Origin: PHAA01 sp964457945
GTDB lineage: Bacteria > Bacillota > Syntrophomonadia > Syntrophomonadales > Syntrophomonadaceae
Reading direction: 5' to 3'
DNA: 64,000 nt
Assembly: GCA_964457945.1 (NCBI GenBank)
Contig: CAYWFX010000008.1
Coordinates: forward strand, 26,416-90,415
Positions 35,840 through 44,598 of this stretch are shown here, piece by piece (the stretch's first letter is position 1; every line of letters starts with the position of its first letter). Below the pieces are notes generated by a model, which saw nothing but the letters and a program-made list of their open reading frames with translations, had not been told where the DNA came from and ran no database searches. Made by a program: the position numbers and the translations under genes.

Positions 35840-36307
35840 TTAATACAGGGTTCCTAAACTCTTCCTATATAATATTTCATCATGCCCGATAGACACCAAG
35901 TCTTTGATGATCCCAACTTGAGTAAAACCATTGCGTTCGTAAAAGCGCTGGGCGTTAATATTGTCAACCGAGCAAATGAGAAACAAATTGGGTATATTAT
36001 TGGCCGCTATTCCACTAACATATTCAATTAACTGAGCCCCAATTCCACTGCCTCTAAAGACTTGGTCTACGGCTATCATCCTTATATAAGCACCGATGTT
36101 TCCAACCCCATCTATTCGGACAGTTACGAATCCTACTAACTTTTCGTTTATTTCAGCAACGTAAATGCTGTCTTGCATTTGTTCAAAGAGCTTCATTGCC
36201 TTAGTAAAATCAATGCCATAACAGATCCAGGCCTGGGATGATGATATGATTGCAGCCAGTTCTGCGAAGTCTTCATGGGTTCCTAACCGCATCGCTATTT
36301 TTTCCAT
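35840..36307 (-). CDS. GNAT family N-acetyltransferase
   Basis: This 155-residue protein has the acetyl-CoA motif F-R-G-S-G-I-G-A-Q-L (R-G-x-G-I-G, about residues 86-95). The preceding strand M-I-A-V-D-Q-V and the late N-A-Q-R-F-Y-E-R-N-G-F typical of GNAT enzymes are present. The substrate is unknown. AAGGAGG lies upstream of ATG 36307 but with wide spacing (about 13 nt). It diverges from ygiQ. Confidence 0.88.
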   Translation of the reverse strand: MEKIAMRLGTHEDFAELAAIISSSQAWICYGIDFTKAMKLFEQMQDSIYVAEINEKLVGFVTVRIDGVGNIGAYIRMIAVDQVFRGSGIGAQLIEYVSGIAANNIPNLFLICSVDNINAQRFYERNGFTQVGIIKDLVSIGHDEILYRKSLGTLY

Positions 36308-36376
36308 TATCTTTCTTTTCCCTCCTTATATATTTCGGGAAAACTTTGACAAAGGCAGAGCAAATTCCTGCTCGTG

Positions 36377-36405
36377 TTCTTAAAAGCTGTAGTTTATGGG
36401 ATAAT
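36377..36405 (+). promoter_or_regulatory. Extended -10 promoter of ygiQ-hflX
   Basis: TG-G-GATAAT (36397-36405) is a good extended -10 box. The -35 (TTCTTA, 36377-36382) is weak but at 17-bp spacing. The ygiQ ATG follows 53 bp later. Confidence 0.45.
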
Positions 36406-36457
36406 GAAAAAAGAGTATTAAATAGTAAATGATTAAATCCGCATTGAAAGGATAAAT

Positions 36458-38329
36458 ATGAACTTTTTACCGATAAATAAGGCTGATCTGGAACCAAGAG
36501 GCTGGGAAGAGCTGGATGTTATCATCATTAGCGGAGATGCTTATGTTGACCATCCCGCCTGGGCCGCTGCGATCCTGGGGCGATTCATGGAGCATAATGG
36601 TTACCGAGTGGGTATTATAGCCCAGCCAGATTGGCGTAGCCTGAATGACATCAAGAGTCTGGGGCAGCCGCGTCTATTTTTTGCAATTTCTGGTGGTAAC
36701 ATGGACAGTATGGTCAATCATTACACAGCTGATAAGAAAAAACGGCATGAGGATATGTATTCTCCCGGTGGCAGGACCGGCCTGAGGCCCGATCGTCCCA
36801 CCATCGTATATAGCAATCTGGTACGTCAGGCTTATCCGGGCATTCCTATCATTATTGGCGGAGTTGAAGCCAGTTTGCGGCGCTTGGCTCATTATGATTA
36901 CTGGAGCGATCAGGTACGCCGATCCATTTTGGTGGATAGCAAGGCAGATCTACTGGTTTATGGTATGGGAGAGTATAATCTTTTGGAAATTGCCCGCAGT
37001 TTGAAAGCTGGAAAGGATATTGCTTATCTGCGCAAGTTACGCGGGACCTGCTATCTATCCAAAAGCATGCCTGCACATGCTTTGGAGTTACCATCATTTG
37101 AAGAGCTGGTTGGTGATGTAAGGGCCTTTGCCAAGGCAACTAAGATGATTCACGAGGAGATGAATCCCTTTTCAGCACGAACGCTGGCTCAGAAGCAGGG
37201 AGATCGCTGGCTTATACAAAACCCACCTCCCTTGCCTCTGTCTACGAAGCAATTAGACGAAATTTACGAACTATCATTTGTGCGCCGCTATCATCCTAGC
37301 TATGAAGGCTTGGGAGGAGTACCGGGTTTGAAGCCGGTGCAGTTTTCAATCGTAACTCACCGGGGCTGTTTTGGTGGCTGTGCATTTTGTTCTCTGAGCC
37401 AGCACCAGGGTAAATTTATTCAGAATCGCAGCCCGCTTTCCATAGTTAATGAAGCCCGTAGGTTGACAGATCATCCTGATTTTAAAGGTACTATCCCTGA
37501 TGTAGGAGCGCCTTCAGCCAATATGTACGGTTTAAAAGGTCTTGATGAGGAGCTCTGTCATGCTTGTAACCGCAGCAGCTGCCTTTTTCCGTCTGTATGT
37601 AAGAATCTCAACACTGATCACAGTCCTTCGGTGGAGCTCTGGAAGAGATTGCGTAGTATAAAGGAAATCAAACACTTTTTTGTATCTTCGGGAGTTCGTT
37701 ATGATCTGGTTTTAAGGGACACATCCCGTAGGTATTTAAGAGATTTATGCAGTTATCACGTGAGCGGGCAATTGAAGATTGCTCCTGAACACGTAGCCGA
37801 ACGAGTTACCCGTGCCATGCATAAACCGGGTAAATCAGAGTATACAAGGTTTATAGAGGCATTTAAAAAGGTCAACCTGGAACTGGGTAAGGATCAATAT
37901 ATAGTGCCCTATTTTATCTCCGCTCATCCGGGTTGTGATTTACAGGATACACTTGAACTGGCGGAGTTTGTGCGGGATTATTTGCAGTACTACCCGGAGC
38001 AGGTTCAAAACTTTACACCCACACCCATGACGGTTTCCACCTGTATGTACCATACGGGGCTCAACCCACAGAATGGCAAGGCGGTCTATGTTCCCCGCCA
38101 GGAAAAGGAACGCAGGTGGCAGCGAGCCTTACTGCAGTATCGCAATCGAGATAATCAAAACCTGGTCCGTGAAGCATTACAGGCCTGTGATCGCGAGGAC
38201 CTGATTGGTTCCAGTGCCCGTTCCCTGGTAAAAGGTAAGGGAATATCGACAACTAAAGGGAAGCTTAAACCAGTTACCAGCGATAAAAAAAATCGGTCAG
38301 CGCCTGGCAAGGTGAAAAAGAAGAAATAA
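36458..38329 (+). CDS. ygiQ: YgiQ-family radical SAM protein
   Basis: This 623-residue protein of the UPF0313/YgiQ family begins with F-L-P-I-N-K-A-D-L and D-V-I-I-I-S-G-D-A-Y-V-D-H-P, the conserved N-terminal region. The radical SAM cluster motif C-F-G-G-C-A-F-C is at about residues 307-314. Family length is about 600-700, so it appears complete; the C-terminus is a basic Lys-rich tail. The reaction is not established. AAAGGATAA precedes ATG 36458. The hflX gene follows closely and is probably in the same operon. Confidence 0.93.
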   Translation: MNFLPINKADLEPRGWEELDVIIISGDAYVDHPAWAAAILGRFMEHNGYRVGIIAQPDWRSLNDIKSLGQPRLFFAISGGNMDSMVNHYTADKKKRHEDMYSPGGRTGLRPDRPTIVYSNLVRQAYPGIPIIIGGVEASLRRLAHYDYWSDQVRRSILVDSKADLLVYGMGEYNLLEIARSLKAGKDIAYLRKLRGTCYLSKSMPAHALELPSFEELVGDVRAFAKATKMIHEEMNPFSARTLAQKQGDRWLIQNPPPLPLSTKQLDEIYELSFVRRYHPSYEGLGGVPGLKPVQFSIVTHRGCFGGCAFCSLSQHQGKFIQNRSPLSIVNEARRLTDHPDFKGTIPDVGAPSANMYGLKGLDEELCHACNRSSCLFPSVCKNLNTDHSPSVELWKRLRSIKEIKHFFVSSGVRYDLVLRDTSRRYLRDLCSYHVSGQLKIAPEHVAERVTRAMHKPGKSEYTRFIEAFKKVNLELGKDQYIVPYFISAHPGCDLQDTLELAEFVRDYLQYYPEQVQNFTPTPMTVSTCMYHTGLNPQNGKAVYVPRQEKERRWQRALLQYRNRDNQNLVREALQACDREDLIGSSARSLVKGKGISTTKGKLKPVTSDKKNRSAPGKVKKKK

Positions 38330-38364
38330 ACTATCAGATATTCTTTTTATAGGGAGTTGTGCTA

Positions 38365-39462
38365 GTGAATGTGACTAATCTTGAAAGAATCATATTAGTG
38401 GGGCTTAAGTTGAAACCCGGGAATGATTATAATTTTCAGACCTCACTGGAGGAATTACGGGGCTTGGCAGAGGCTGCCGGGGGTGAAGTTATTGCCACCC
38501 TGGTACAATCCAAAGATCGCCCTAGTCCATCTACCTATATAGGTAAAGGTAAATTAGAAGAACTATCCCATCTAGTCGCGGAATTGGAACCTGACCTGGT
38601 TGTTTTTGACAGTGAATTGTCCCCAGTACAACTACGCAATCTGGAACAGGCGGTTGACACCAGGATTATTGATAGGACCATTCTGATTCTGGATATATTT
38701 AGCCAGCGAGCCAGATCGAAGGAAGGAATTTTGCAAATAGAATTAGCCCGCTTAGAGTATCGTCTGCCCAGGTTAACCGGTATGGGAGTAGAAATGAGCC
38801 GGCTGGGTGGAGGAATAGGTACGCGGGGAGCCGGTGAACAAAAGCAGGAATTGGATAAAAGGCGTATTCGCAACCAAATCCTGGATATAAAAAGGCAGAT
38901 GCAAAAGGTTCAGAGTACTCGCCAGCTTCATCGTAAGCATCGTCAGCGGGCAGGATTGAAAACGATTTCCCTGGTGGGTTATACCAATGCCGGTAAATCA
39001 TCGCTCTTTAATGCTCTGTGCAGCAAGGCTCACCGCACCGGAAGCGGGCAAGTGGAGGCTAATGAACGGCTTTTTCAAACTCTGGACACCACTACCCGGA
39101 AAATTATTTTGCCCTCAAGATCGGAGGCGCTTATTACTGATACCGTAGGGTTTATACAGAATCTGCCTCATCACTTGGTGGCCGCTTTTCGTTCCACTCT
39201 GGAGGAAGCCGTAGATGCTGATATATTGCTGCATATTGTGGATGTATCTGATCCGGATCACGTTGACAAAATGGAGGTGGTGGAGAAGCTTCTGCAGAAA
39301 TTAGGCGCTCTGCAGGATAGAATCATAACCGTGTTCAATAAGGCTGATCTCTTGGATTTTATCCCAGATAATTATATGACTAGTTATTTCGTCTCGTCGA
39401 AAACCGGAGCAGGTATTGAAAAACTTATATATAAACTTGATCAGAAGATGACCGAAATATGA
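38365..39462 (+). CDS. hflX: HflX-like ribosome-associated GTPase
   Basis: This 365-residue GTPase has the HflX N-terminal domain (V-Q-S-K-D-R-P-S-P-S-T-Y-I-G-K-G-K-L-E), the Gly-rich linker G-G-I-G-T-R-G-A-G-E, then the G domain. The G motifs are G1 G-Y-T-N-A-G-K-S-S, G3 D-T-V-G-F-I and G4 N-K-A-D. HflX splits stalled ribosomes and helps stress recovery. It is shorter than the E. coli protein because the C-terminal extension is absent, as in many Firmicutes. The start was placed at GTG 38365, 8 nt after AGGGAG; GTG 38359 is too close to that site. Confidence 0.93.
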   Translation: MNVTNLERIILVGLKLKPGNDYNFQTSLEELRGLAEAAGGEVIATLVQSKDRPSPSTYIGKGKLEELSHLVAELEPDLVVFDSELSPVQLRNLEQAVDTRIIDRTILILDIFSQRARSKEGILQIELARLEYRLPRLTGMGVEMSRLGGGIGTRGAGEQKQELDKRRIRNQILDIKRQMQKVQSTRQLHRKHRQRAGLKTISLVGYTNAGKSSLFNALCSKAHRTGSGQVEANERLFQTLDTTTRKIILPSRSEALITDTVGFIQNLPHHLVAAFRSTLEEAVDADILLHIVDVSDPDHVDKMEVVEKLLQKLGALQDRIITVFNKADLLDFIPDNYMTSYFVSSKTGAGIEKLIYKLDQKMTEI

Positions 39463-39575
39463 TTATAGAGCCTTTATTTCATCTGTTGCCATAAAAATTT
39501 TATAGACAGGATATTTTGTGGGGGGTAAAATAAATTGAATTATACTTAACAAATTCGACAGGAGAGGTTATTTTC

Positions 39576-40850
39576 ATGACTTTTTTCGATAGTAGAAAAG
39601 GAATCATCGGCATATTTTTCGTGGTTTTTGTCGCTATGGCAGGAATTGGAGCGGTTTTAGGCGGCCAGTTAAATGGTTTATTCTTCGAATCAGTGCAAAC
39701 CAAAGAGATTAAAGGCAAACCCATTAATATTCTATTCATGGGCATAGATGCCAGAGATGCCAAATCCAATTCGCGCAGTGATACCATGATTATGGCCAGT
39801 ATAGATCCTAATACCAAAAAAACAGCGCTGGTTTCTATTCCCCGTGATACTAGAATCAAGAACTCATCGGGTAAATATGACAAGATTAACAGTGTCAATT
39901 TCCTGGAAGGCCCGGAAGCGGCCTGCAAGGAAGTGGCTAAGTTGCTGAATGTACCGGTTGATTATTATGTGGTCACTAACTTTGCGGGGTTTGGTGAGAT
40001 TGTTGACGCCCTGGGTGGGGTGCATATCAATGTTCCCCCTGGTATGAAGCATTCGGATCCAATAGATCCTGAACTGGCGTTCAATATCCCCCAGGGCAAC
40101 CAGTACCTGAATGGCAAGCAGGCTTTGGGGTTTGTGCGCTTTCGGGGAGGTCCAACGGCCGACATAGGCCGGACCGAGAATCAGCAGAAGTTTATCAAGG
40201 CCCTGGCAGCGGAAATGTTACAGAGTAAAACTATTACAAAGCTGCCTCAGCTTATTCCTCAGATAAATAAAAATGTGCGTACGAATCTACCGCTCAAAGA
40301 TATGATTTACCTGGCTAATATGGCCAAAGAGATTGATATGGCGAATCTTTCTGCTCAGACCTTGCCGGGCTATTTCCTTCATGATAATGCTACGGGAGCC
40401 AGTTACTGGGAAGCGGATAAAAAAGTTGCGAGCATCCTGGTAGAGTCGTTGCTGAAGGGTGAGACTTTCAAGGTGGTTGGCGATACACCACCAGCTCTGA
40501 ACCAAGGCAAAACCAGTGTTGTATCCGCAGCGCCGGTACAAGAGAAGACAGAATCTTCATCACCAGCGAAGGATACTCTTAATCAAACCGACTCCAAGAC
40601 TGAGATTCCAGGTAATACGGTTGATAAGGATGGAAAGAAGACTCCCATCCCCATTGATGAAAATACGAGTAAGTCAAATCTTACTCCGACAACAGACAAA
40701 AAACAAGTTGGGCCAGTATCTCCGACTCCGTCCGTTCCGGACCAAAGTACGAATAAGTCAGCTCAGCAATCAGATAAAACCATAGTGCAACCTGATAAAG
40801 TAATACCGCCACAAAATGGAACCTCTGCGCCTCCTCTGGTGCTGCAATAG
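39576..40850 (+). CDS. LytR-CpsA-Psr (LCP) family protein
   Basis: This 424-residue protein has a signal anchor (about residues 9-30) and an extracellular LCP domain. The domain shows L-F-M-G-I-D-A-R, R-S-D-T-M-I-M-A-S-I-D, V-S-I-P-R-D-T-R and, near residue 190, V-R-F-R...D-I-G-R-T-E-N-Q-Q. LCP enzymes attach teichoic acids or capsular glycans to peptidoglycan. The C-terminal 110 residues are a Pro/Thr/Ser/Lys-rich, probably disordered tail with no domain. ATG 39576 is preceded by GGAGAGG. It stands alone between hflX and a terminator. Confidence 0.93.
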   Translation: MTFFDSRKGIIGIFFVVFVAMAGIGAVLGGQLNGLFFESVQTKEIKGKPINILFMGIDARDAKSNSRSDTMIMASIDPNTKKTALVSIPRDTRIKNSSGKYDKINSVNFLEGPEAACKEVAKLLNVPVDYYVVTNFAGFGEIVDALGGVHINVPPGMKHSDPIDPELAFNIPQGNQYLNGKQALGFVRFRGGPTADIGRTENQQKFIKALAAEMLQSKTITKLPQLIPQINKNVRTNLPLKDMIYLANMAKEIDMANLSAQTLPGYFLHDNATGASYWEADKKVASILVESLLKGETFKVVGDTPPALNQGKTSVVSAAPVQEKTESSSPAKDTLNQTDSKTEIPGNTVDKDGKKTPIPIDENTSKSNLTPTTDKKQVGPVSPTPSVPDQSTNKSAQQSDKTIVQPDKVIPPQNGTSAPPLVLQ

Positions 40851-40873
40851 ATACTAAAATAATTAACCAATCT

Positions 40874-40905
40874 AAAAAACTAAGGAGCCGAAAGGCTCCT
40901 TAGTT
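40874..40905 (-). terminator. Strong terminator hairpin with GAAA/TTTC loop
   Basis: AACTAAGGAGCC and GGCTCCTTAGTT form a perfect 12-bp stem around a 4-nt loop at 40878-40905. On the minus strand it is followed by a run of T, so it ends the flavin reductase transcript whose stop codon abuts it. On the plus strand it may also stop the LCP transcript, though few T follow. Confidence 0.8.
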
Positions 40906-40906
40906 G

Positions 40907-41413
40907 TCAATCCTGTTGATAGCAGGCCAGTATTTCTCCGTAGTACATGATGTGAAAATCATTGTCGGAGTAAAATTTGTCGCGAATTGACTTGTCCAGT
41001 GTTCCTGGTTCCATGATCTGTTTGAATTGCAATTGGCACTCAAAGATTAAATCACATTCCTTGATAACCGGACTTTCTATGCACTTTGCCTTCTGAGCTG
41101 TCAAATCACATTCCTTAAATTTGTCTATATCTCGGCCTGATTTGGTGCCGGCGGCAGCCAGAGGTTTTTTAAGCTCTCCCAAAGCGGGTACGCTTACCGA
41201 AAAATCCTGGGCTTTTTCTATCAAATCATGGGTATAACGGGAATAGCGCACCATTACCATTAGCATAGGTTTGGCCCAGATATAACCGATACTGCCCCAG
41301 CCAATCGTCATGGTATTTAGCCTATCTCCTTCCTTTACGGTGAGAAAAGCACCCTTGGGTAATTGATTGAGGAACTGTTGGGAGTATTCCTCATAAGCAA
41401 GTTTTTGTGGCAT
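40907..41413 (-). CDS. Flavin reductase-like (FMN-binding split barrel) protein
   Basis: This 168-residue protein shows the flavin-reductase-like pattern: L-P-K-G-A-F-L-T-V, N-T-M-T-I-G-W-G-S-I-G, K-P-M-L-M-V-M-V-R and F-S-V-S-V-P. These small proteins bind FMN and reduce flavin or serve as electron carriers. The partner is unknown. ATG 41413 has AAAGGAG at ideal spacing. It is monocistronic between a terminator and the IS110 region. Confidence 0.82.
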   Translation of the reverse strand: MPQKLAYEEYSQQFLNQLPKGAFLTVKEGDRLNTMTIGWGSIGYIWAKPMLMVMVRYSRYTHDLIEKAQDFSVSVPALGELKKPLAAAGTKSGRDIDKFKECDLTAQKAKCIESPVIKECDLIFECQLQFKQIMEPGTLDKSIRDKFYSDNDFHIMYYGEILACYQQD

Positions 41414-41575
41414 TTTTTGAACTCCTTTCGCACGTAGAGGGGATTATAATCCGTAAACTCAGGGCAGGTTTACAACCCCACTTATTGAGCAAGTGTTTTA
41501 TAAAGTATATAACAAAGAGTCTATGCTTAGCATTTTTTCTGAATATTTAATACGGTACGATTTAAGCGGAAGCTG

Positions 41576-41617
41576 TATAATTACTATATGAATTGAGCAG
41601 GAGGAAATAGTGTGAAA
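41576..41617 (+). promoter_or_regulatory. Orphan -10 box, Shine-Dalgarno and GTG start upstream of the IS element
   Basis: TATAAT (41576-41581), AGGAGG (41600-41605) and GTG (41612) are correctly spaced for a gene start, but the frame stops after six codons (GTG-AAA-AAC-AAT-TCG-GAA-TGA), just where the IS element begins. This may be the 5' end of a gene cut by the insertion. The remainder of 41414-41690 holds an inverted repeat GGCCT/AGGCC (about 41660-41684) near the element end. Confidence 0.4.
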
Positions 41618-41690
41618 AACAATTCGGAATGAATTAAAAAAGGGCGCAATAAACTAAGGGCCTTTAATGACCTAAAAATCAGGCCTTGGT

Positions 41691-42947
41691 TCAAGCCACA
41701 GAAATGTCAGCAGGTTTTATTAGACCTTGTGCAATTAGAAGTTTAATTGCCTGTTTAATAGCTTTCTCTTTCTGCTTGTCCCGCATTTTTAGTGGCATAT
41801 CAATTTTATACAGATCACTTGGATTGAACTCTTCGCCGGTGACAAACATGTGGTATACGGCAGTGAGAATCATCCTTGCGATAGCGATAATGGCTCTTTT
41901 CTTGCCTCTCCTTTTATAAATGCGTTCATATTTGACTTTGTAGTAAGGAGACTGATTCGATTTCACGGCTGCATGGGCAACTTGTACCAATGCAGGTTTG
42001 AGATAGACACCAGCACGTGTTATGCGAACAGATTTTTTCTTACCGGCAGATTCATTGTTGCCAGGCGTTAGGCCCGCCCAGCAGCATAAACGCTTGGAAC
42101 TGGCAAACTGAGACATATCGGTGCCAATCTCGGAGATGATGGTGATAGCAGAAGTTCTGTCAACTCCGGGAATGGTACAAAGAAGTGAAATAGCACTTTC
42201 ATAAGGGGCAACCATCTTATCAAGTTTTTCATCTAACTTTGCAATGGACTGTTGGATGAATTCAAGATGGGAGCGAACTATGACGATACGTTCCTTTTGT
42301 TGCTTGGTCATCTGATAGCCTTGGATGGATTCGACTACGGTATCTGCTTTCTTCTTCAAAGATTTTTGAAGAAGTGATGAACAGTATTCTGGGTCAAAAG
42401 AGTCAGATGAAATCAAGTAGTCCGTGATGGAAGAGGCAGATTTGCCAAACATGTCGGATACGACAGCATCAAGGGCTACATTACAAACAGTGAAGGCGTT
42501 TTGAAAACGATTTTTTTCACTGCTTTTACAGGAAACAAGTTTAAAACGGTAGCGGGTGTATTCACGAAGAATACGAATTGGTTTGTTGGGAATATAACTT
42601 CCCGAAACTAAACCTAAACGAAAAAGATCTCCAATCCATTTGGAATCTTTAGTGTCGTCCTTATTGCCTTTTATGGCCCTGACCCATTTGGGATTGGCTA
42701 CAGTGATATGGAAGGTATCCTCCAAAAGATTGAAGATAGGAACCCAATATTTCCCGGTAGATTCCATACAGACATCAAAGCAGTCGTTATCAATCAGCCA
42801 CTGCTTGAATTGGAGAATGGAATTGTTAAAGGTAGAGAATCTCTTTTTAGAATAGTGGGGAGTAATTCCTTGCGAGGTAATGATTGTGGCGACGAGAAAA
42901 GTCTTATGCACATCGACACCACAACAAATAGGATAAACAACTTTCAT
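41691..42947 (-). CDS. IS110-family transposase (DEDD recombinase)
   Basis: This 418-residue recombinase has the RuvC-like DEDD residues: Asp in C-G-V-D-V-H-K (about residue 10), Glu in C-M-E-S-T-G-K-Y-W and the Asp pair in K-D-D-T-K-D-S-K-W. The C-terminal IS116/IS110/IS902 domain has T-I-P-G-V-D-R-T-S-A and N-N-E-S-A-G-K-K-K, the latter with the likely catalytic serine. It appears full length and intact. ATG 42947 lies 8 nt after AGGAGG; the open frame continues to 42998 without a better start. Recombinases of this family are guided by an RNA encoded next to the gene. Confidence 0.93.
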   Translation of the reverse strand: MKVVYPICCGVDVHKTFLVATIITSQGITPHYSKKRFSTFNNSILQFKQWLIDNDCFDVCMESTGKYWVPIFNLLEDTFHITVANPKWVRAIKGNKDDTKDSKWIGDLFRLGLVSGSYIPNKPIRILREYTRYRFKLVSCKSSEKNRFQNAFTVCNVALDAVVSDMFGKSASSITDYLISSDSFDPEYCSSLLQKSLKKKADTVVESIQGYQMTKQQKERIVIVRSHLEFIQQSIAKLDEKLDKMVAPYESAISLLCTIPGVDRTSAITIISEIGTDMSQFASSKRLCCWAGLTPGNNESAGKKKSVRITRAGVYLKPALVQVAHAAVKSNQSPYYKVKYERIYKRRGKKRAIIAIARMILTAVYHMFVTGEEFNPSDLYKIDMPLKMRDKQKEKAIKQAIKLLIAQGLIKPADISVA

Positions 42948-42959
42948 GGCACCGCCTCC

Positions 42960-43160
42960 TTTCATAGTTGAGGAGGAAGACATTGACTGAATCATCACAC
43001 ATTTAACGAGTAGCTAAAGCAATGATTAGTGTGCGGTCTTATAGAACCACTTATTTGTGCTTGAAAGATGATTCTTACACTGGTTAGCATACTGATTTAA
43101 GCTGAGAAGAGCAGTCTACGACTCACCTCTCCGTGCTTTGTAGTGTATCTTCTCCTCAGT
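42960..43160 (-). ncRNA. Candidate IS110 bridge RNA
   Basis: The roughly 250 bp upstream of the transposase has no gene. On the minus strand TATTAT (43169-43164) could be a -10 box. The transcript would open with a stem-loop: CTGAGGAGAAGA (43159-43148) pairs with TCTTCTCAG (43110-43102) with one bulged G, and CTAC/GTAG continues the helix inside. Further on, the segment at 43052-43028 is complementary in two blocks to the element end. Location and layout match the bridge RNAs described for IS110-group elements. The exact 3' end is unknown. Confidence 0.5.
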
Positions 43161-43192
43161 TTTATAATAACAAAGTGGTGGAAACCGCACAC
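43028..43192. repeat. Two-block inverted match between non-coding segment and element end
   Basis: AGTGTGCGGT and ACCACTT (43028-43037 and 43046-43052, 8 nt apart) are matched in inverse orientation by AAGTGGT and ACCGCACAC (43173-43179 and 43184-43192, 4 nt apart). The outer copy lies upstream of the likely -10 box, so it should not be in the RNA. Confidence 0.6.
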
Positions 43193-43245
43193 CATTTTTC
43201 ATTACTATTTGTGTCGCCAGCGGTAGCGGCGAAATGGAGGTTAGC

Positions 43246-43818
43246 ATGAAAAAGCGCTTGGTTATTTGCTGTGCTATATTGATTATAATGAGTTTGACTG
43301 GTTTGGAAGGCGCTCAATCAGCAGAAGCCGAGAATAAAGGGGTAAGTATTAACGGTGCATATAATTGCACATTTACCTCTGATCAGGGGGAGAGCTATAG
43401 AACTTGGATTTTGTTAGAGGATAATAAAAATGGCACTGTTAAAGCCAGCGCTGATTACAACGGATATCCGGTTAGTATTACCGGGCAGCTTACCGGCACT
43501 GTTGAGCAGGGAGGAGCAGTATGCCATTTTGCGGTGAACAAGCCGGGGCTGGTAAAGGGCCAAGCAGAAATAACGATTGTGATGGTGGAGGATAGTTTTC
43601 AACTCAGCGGACAGGGTTCGGGAGAGTATTCTTATCAGGGGACTAGTGGGCAGATTTCTGGAAAGGTTTTAGGCAGTCGTAAAAGCTCGGCTTCGCTCCC
43701 TACCGATTTTCCTCTAAGAACCGCAGGGTTTATTGCTGTAGTTATAGTCCTAATTGCAATAGTTGGCTATATGGCTAGCATTTATCGAAAGAATACGAAT
43801 GTTAAGAAATCTTTATAA
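43246..43818 (+). CDS. Secreted protein with C-terminal membrane anchor, unknown function
   Basis: This 190-residue protein has a signal peptide (L-V-I-C-C-A-I-L-I-I-M-S-L, cleavage near Q-S-A-E-A). A beta-rich Gly/Ser/Thr domain of about 115 residues follows, then a C-terminal helix (about 160-180) with a short basic tail. It would face the outside of the cell. I do not recognise the domain. It starts at ATG 43246 behind GGAGG; an in-frame ATG at 43234 lies ahead of that site. The IS110 element ends about 50 bp upstream and may have displaced its promoter. Confidence 0.65.
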   Translation: MKKRLVICCAILIIMSLTGLEGAQSAEAENKGVSINGAYNCTFTSDQGESYRTWILLEDNKNGTVKASADYNGYPVSITGQLTGTVEQGGAVCHFAVNKPGLVKGQAEITIVMVEDSFQLSGQGSGEYSYQGTSGQISGKVLGSRKSSASLPTDFPLRTAGFIAVVIVLIAIVGYMASIYRKNTNVKKSL

Positions 43819-43886
43819 TTTGTTGAAACTATATTTACGTTTACTTGATACACTGAGCATGTAATAAAACAAAGGAGGTTGATAAT

Positions 43887-44480
43887 ATGAACAAAAAGAA
43901 ATTACTTCAATGGGGCATGTTGCTAATGCTGAGTATATTTGTACTCGGTATAGCGATTCCAGCTATGGCCGGAACTAACAATGTCGGTGCAGCAAAGCAG
44001 GGCGGAATGAAAAATCGTGCTAATGCACTAGGAATCGCCAATTGCATTGGCAATGGTCAGGGTAGCGGTAACGCTCAGGCTCCGCAGACTATGCTAAAGG
44101 CAGTAGCTGAGCTGACTAATCAGGATCTTGCCACCGTAATGCAGGAGAGGCAGTCCGGCAAATCATTACTGGATATTGCCAAGGAAAAAGGGGTTACTGA
44201 AACGGCACTAACCGATAAGGTTGTAGCCGACAATCAGGCCAGGCTGAAAGGCCTTCTGGATGCTGGAACCATCACTCAGGCTCAGTACGATACCTGCGTT
44301 TCTAATATGCAAACCAGAGTGAAGGAAAACCTGGAACGCACCACAACCGGTAGAGCCAATGGTAAAGGCCAGGGAACTGGAATGGGTCAGGGTCGGGGAA
44401 ATGGCAAGGGTCAAGGAGCAGGAATGGGTCAAGGCCGAGGCTGTGCGAATTGTACTAACGTTACACCTGTTGCCCAATAA
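43887..44480 (+). CDS. Secreted DUF2680 (YckD-like) protein with Gly/Gln-rich tail
   Basis: This 197-residue protein has a signal peptide ending near A-M-A. A helical domain follows (about residues 62-150) with L-L-D-I-A-K-E-K-G-V and L-D-A-G-T-I-T-Q-A-Q-Y-D, the pattern of DUF2680. The tail repeats G-K-G-Q-G-x-G-M-G-Q-G-R-G twice and ends with C-A-N-C. Function is unknown. AAAGGAGG precedes ATG 43887. A terminator follows, so with the gene at 43246 it may form a short transcription unit. Confidence 0.72.
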   Translation: MNKKKLLQWGMLLMLSIFVLGIAIPAMAGTNNVGAAKQGGMKNRANALGIANCIGNGQGSGNAQAPQTMLKAVAELTNQDLATVMQERQSGKSLLDIAKEKGVTETALTDKVVADNQARLKGLLDAGTITQAQYDTCVSNMQTRVKENLERTTTGRANGKGQGTGMGQGRGNGKGQGAGMGQGRGCANCTNVTPVAQ

Positions 44481-44496
44481 TTAAATAGCCAACCAG

Positions 44497-44524
44497 AGCC
44501 CGGCATTAAAAACCGGGCTTTGCT
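44497..44524 (+). terminator. Terminator after the DUF2680 gene
   Basis: AGCCCGG (44497-44503) pairs with CCGGGCT (44513-44519) around a 9-nt A-rich loop and is followed by a short T-rich stretch. A separate inverted repeat GCTTGTCATG/CATGACAAGC lies between about 44536 and 44597, just before the end of the VOC gene. Confidence 0.6.
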
Positions 44525-44598
44525 GTGTCCTAAGGCTTGTCATGGAATAAATGTGTCATATGCTAACCTGCTTGACATAGTTATCTCATGACAAGCTT

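Larger units (their letters stand above)
41625..43195 (-). mobile_element. IS110-family insertion element (approximate ends)
   Basis: The element contains one transposase gene and a roughly 250-bp upstream non-coding segment. IS110 elements lack clear terminal inverted repeats and leave little or no target duplication, so the ends cannot be fixed by eye. The left end in element orientation is placed near 43195, just beyond a sequence repeated in the non-coding segment. The right end is placed in the short gap after the orphan gene start near 41625. One copy is seen in the window. Confidence 0.6.
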
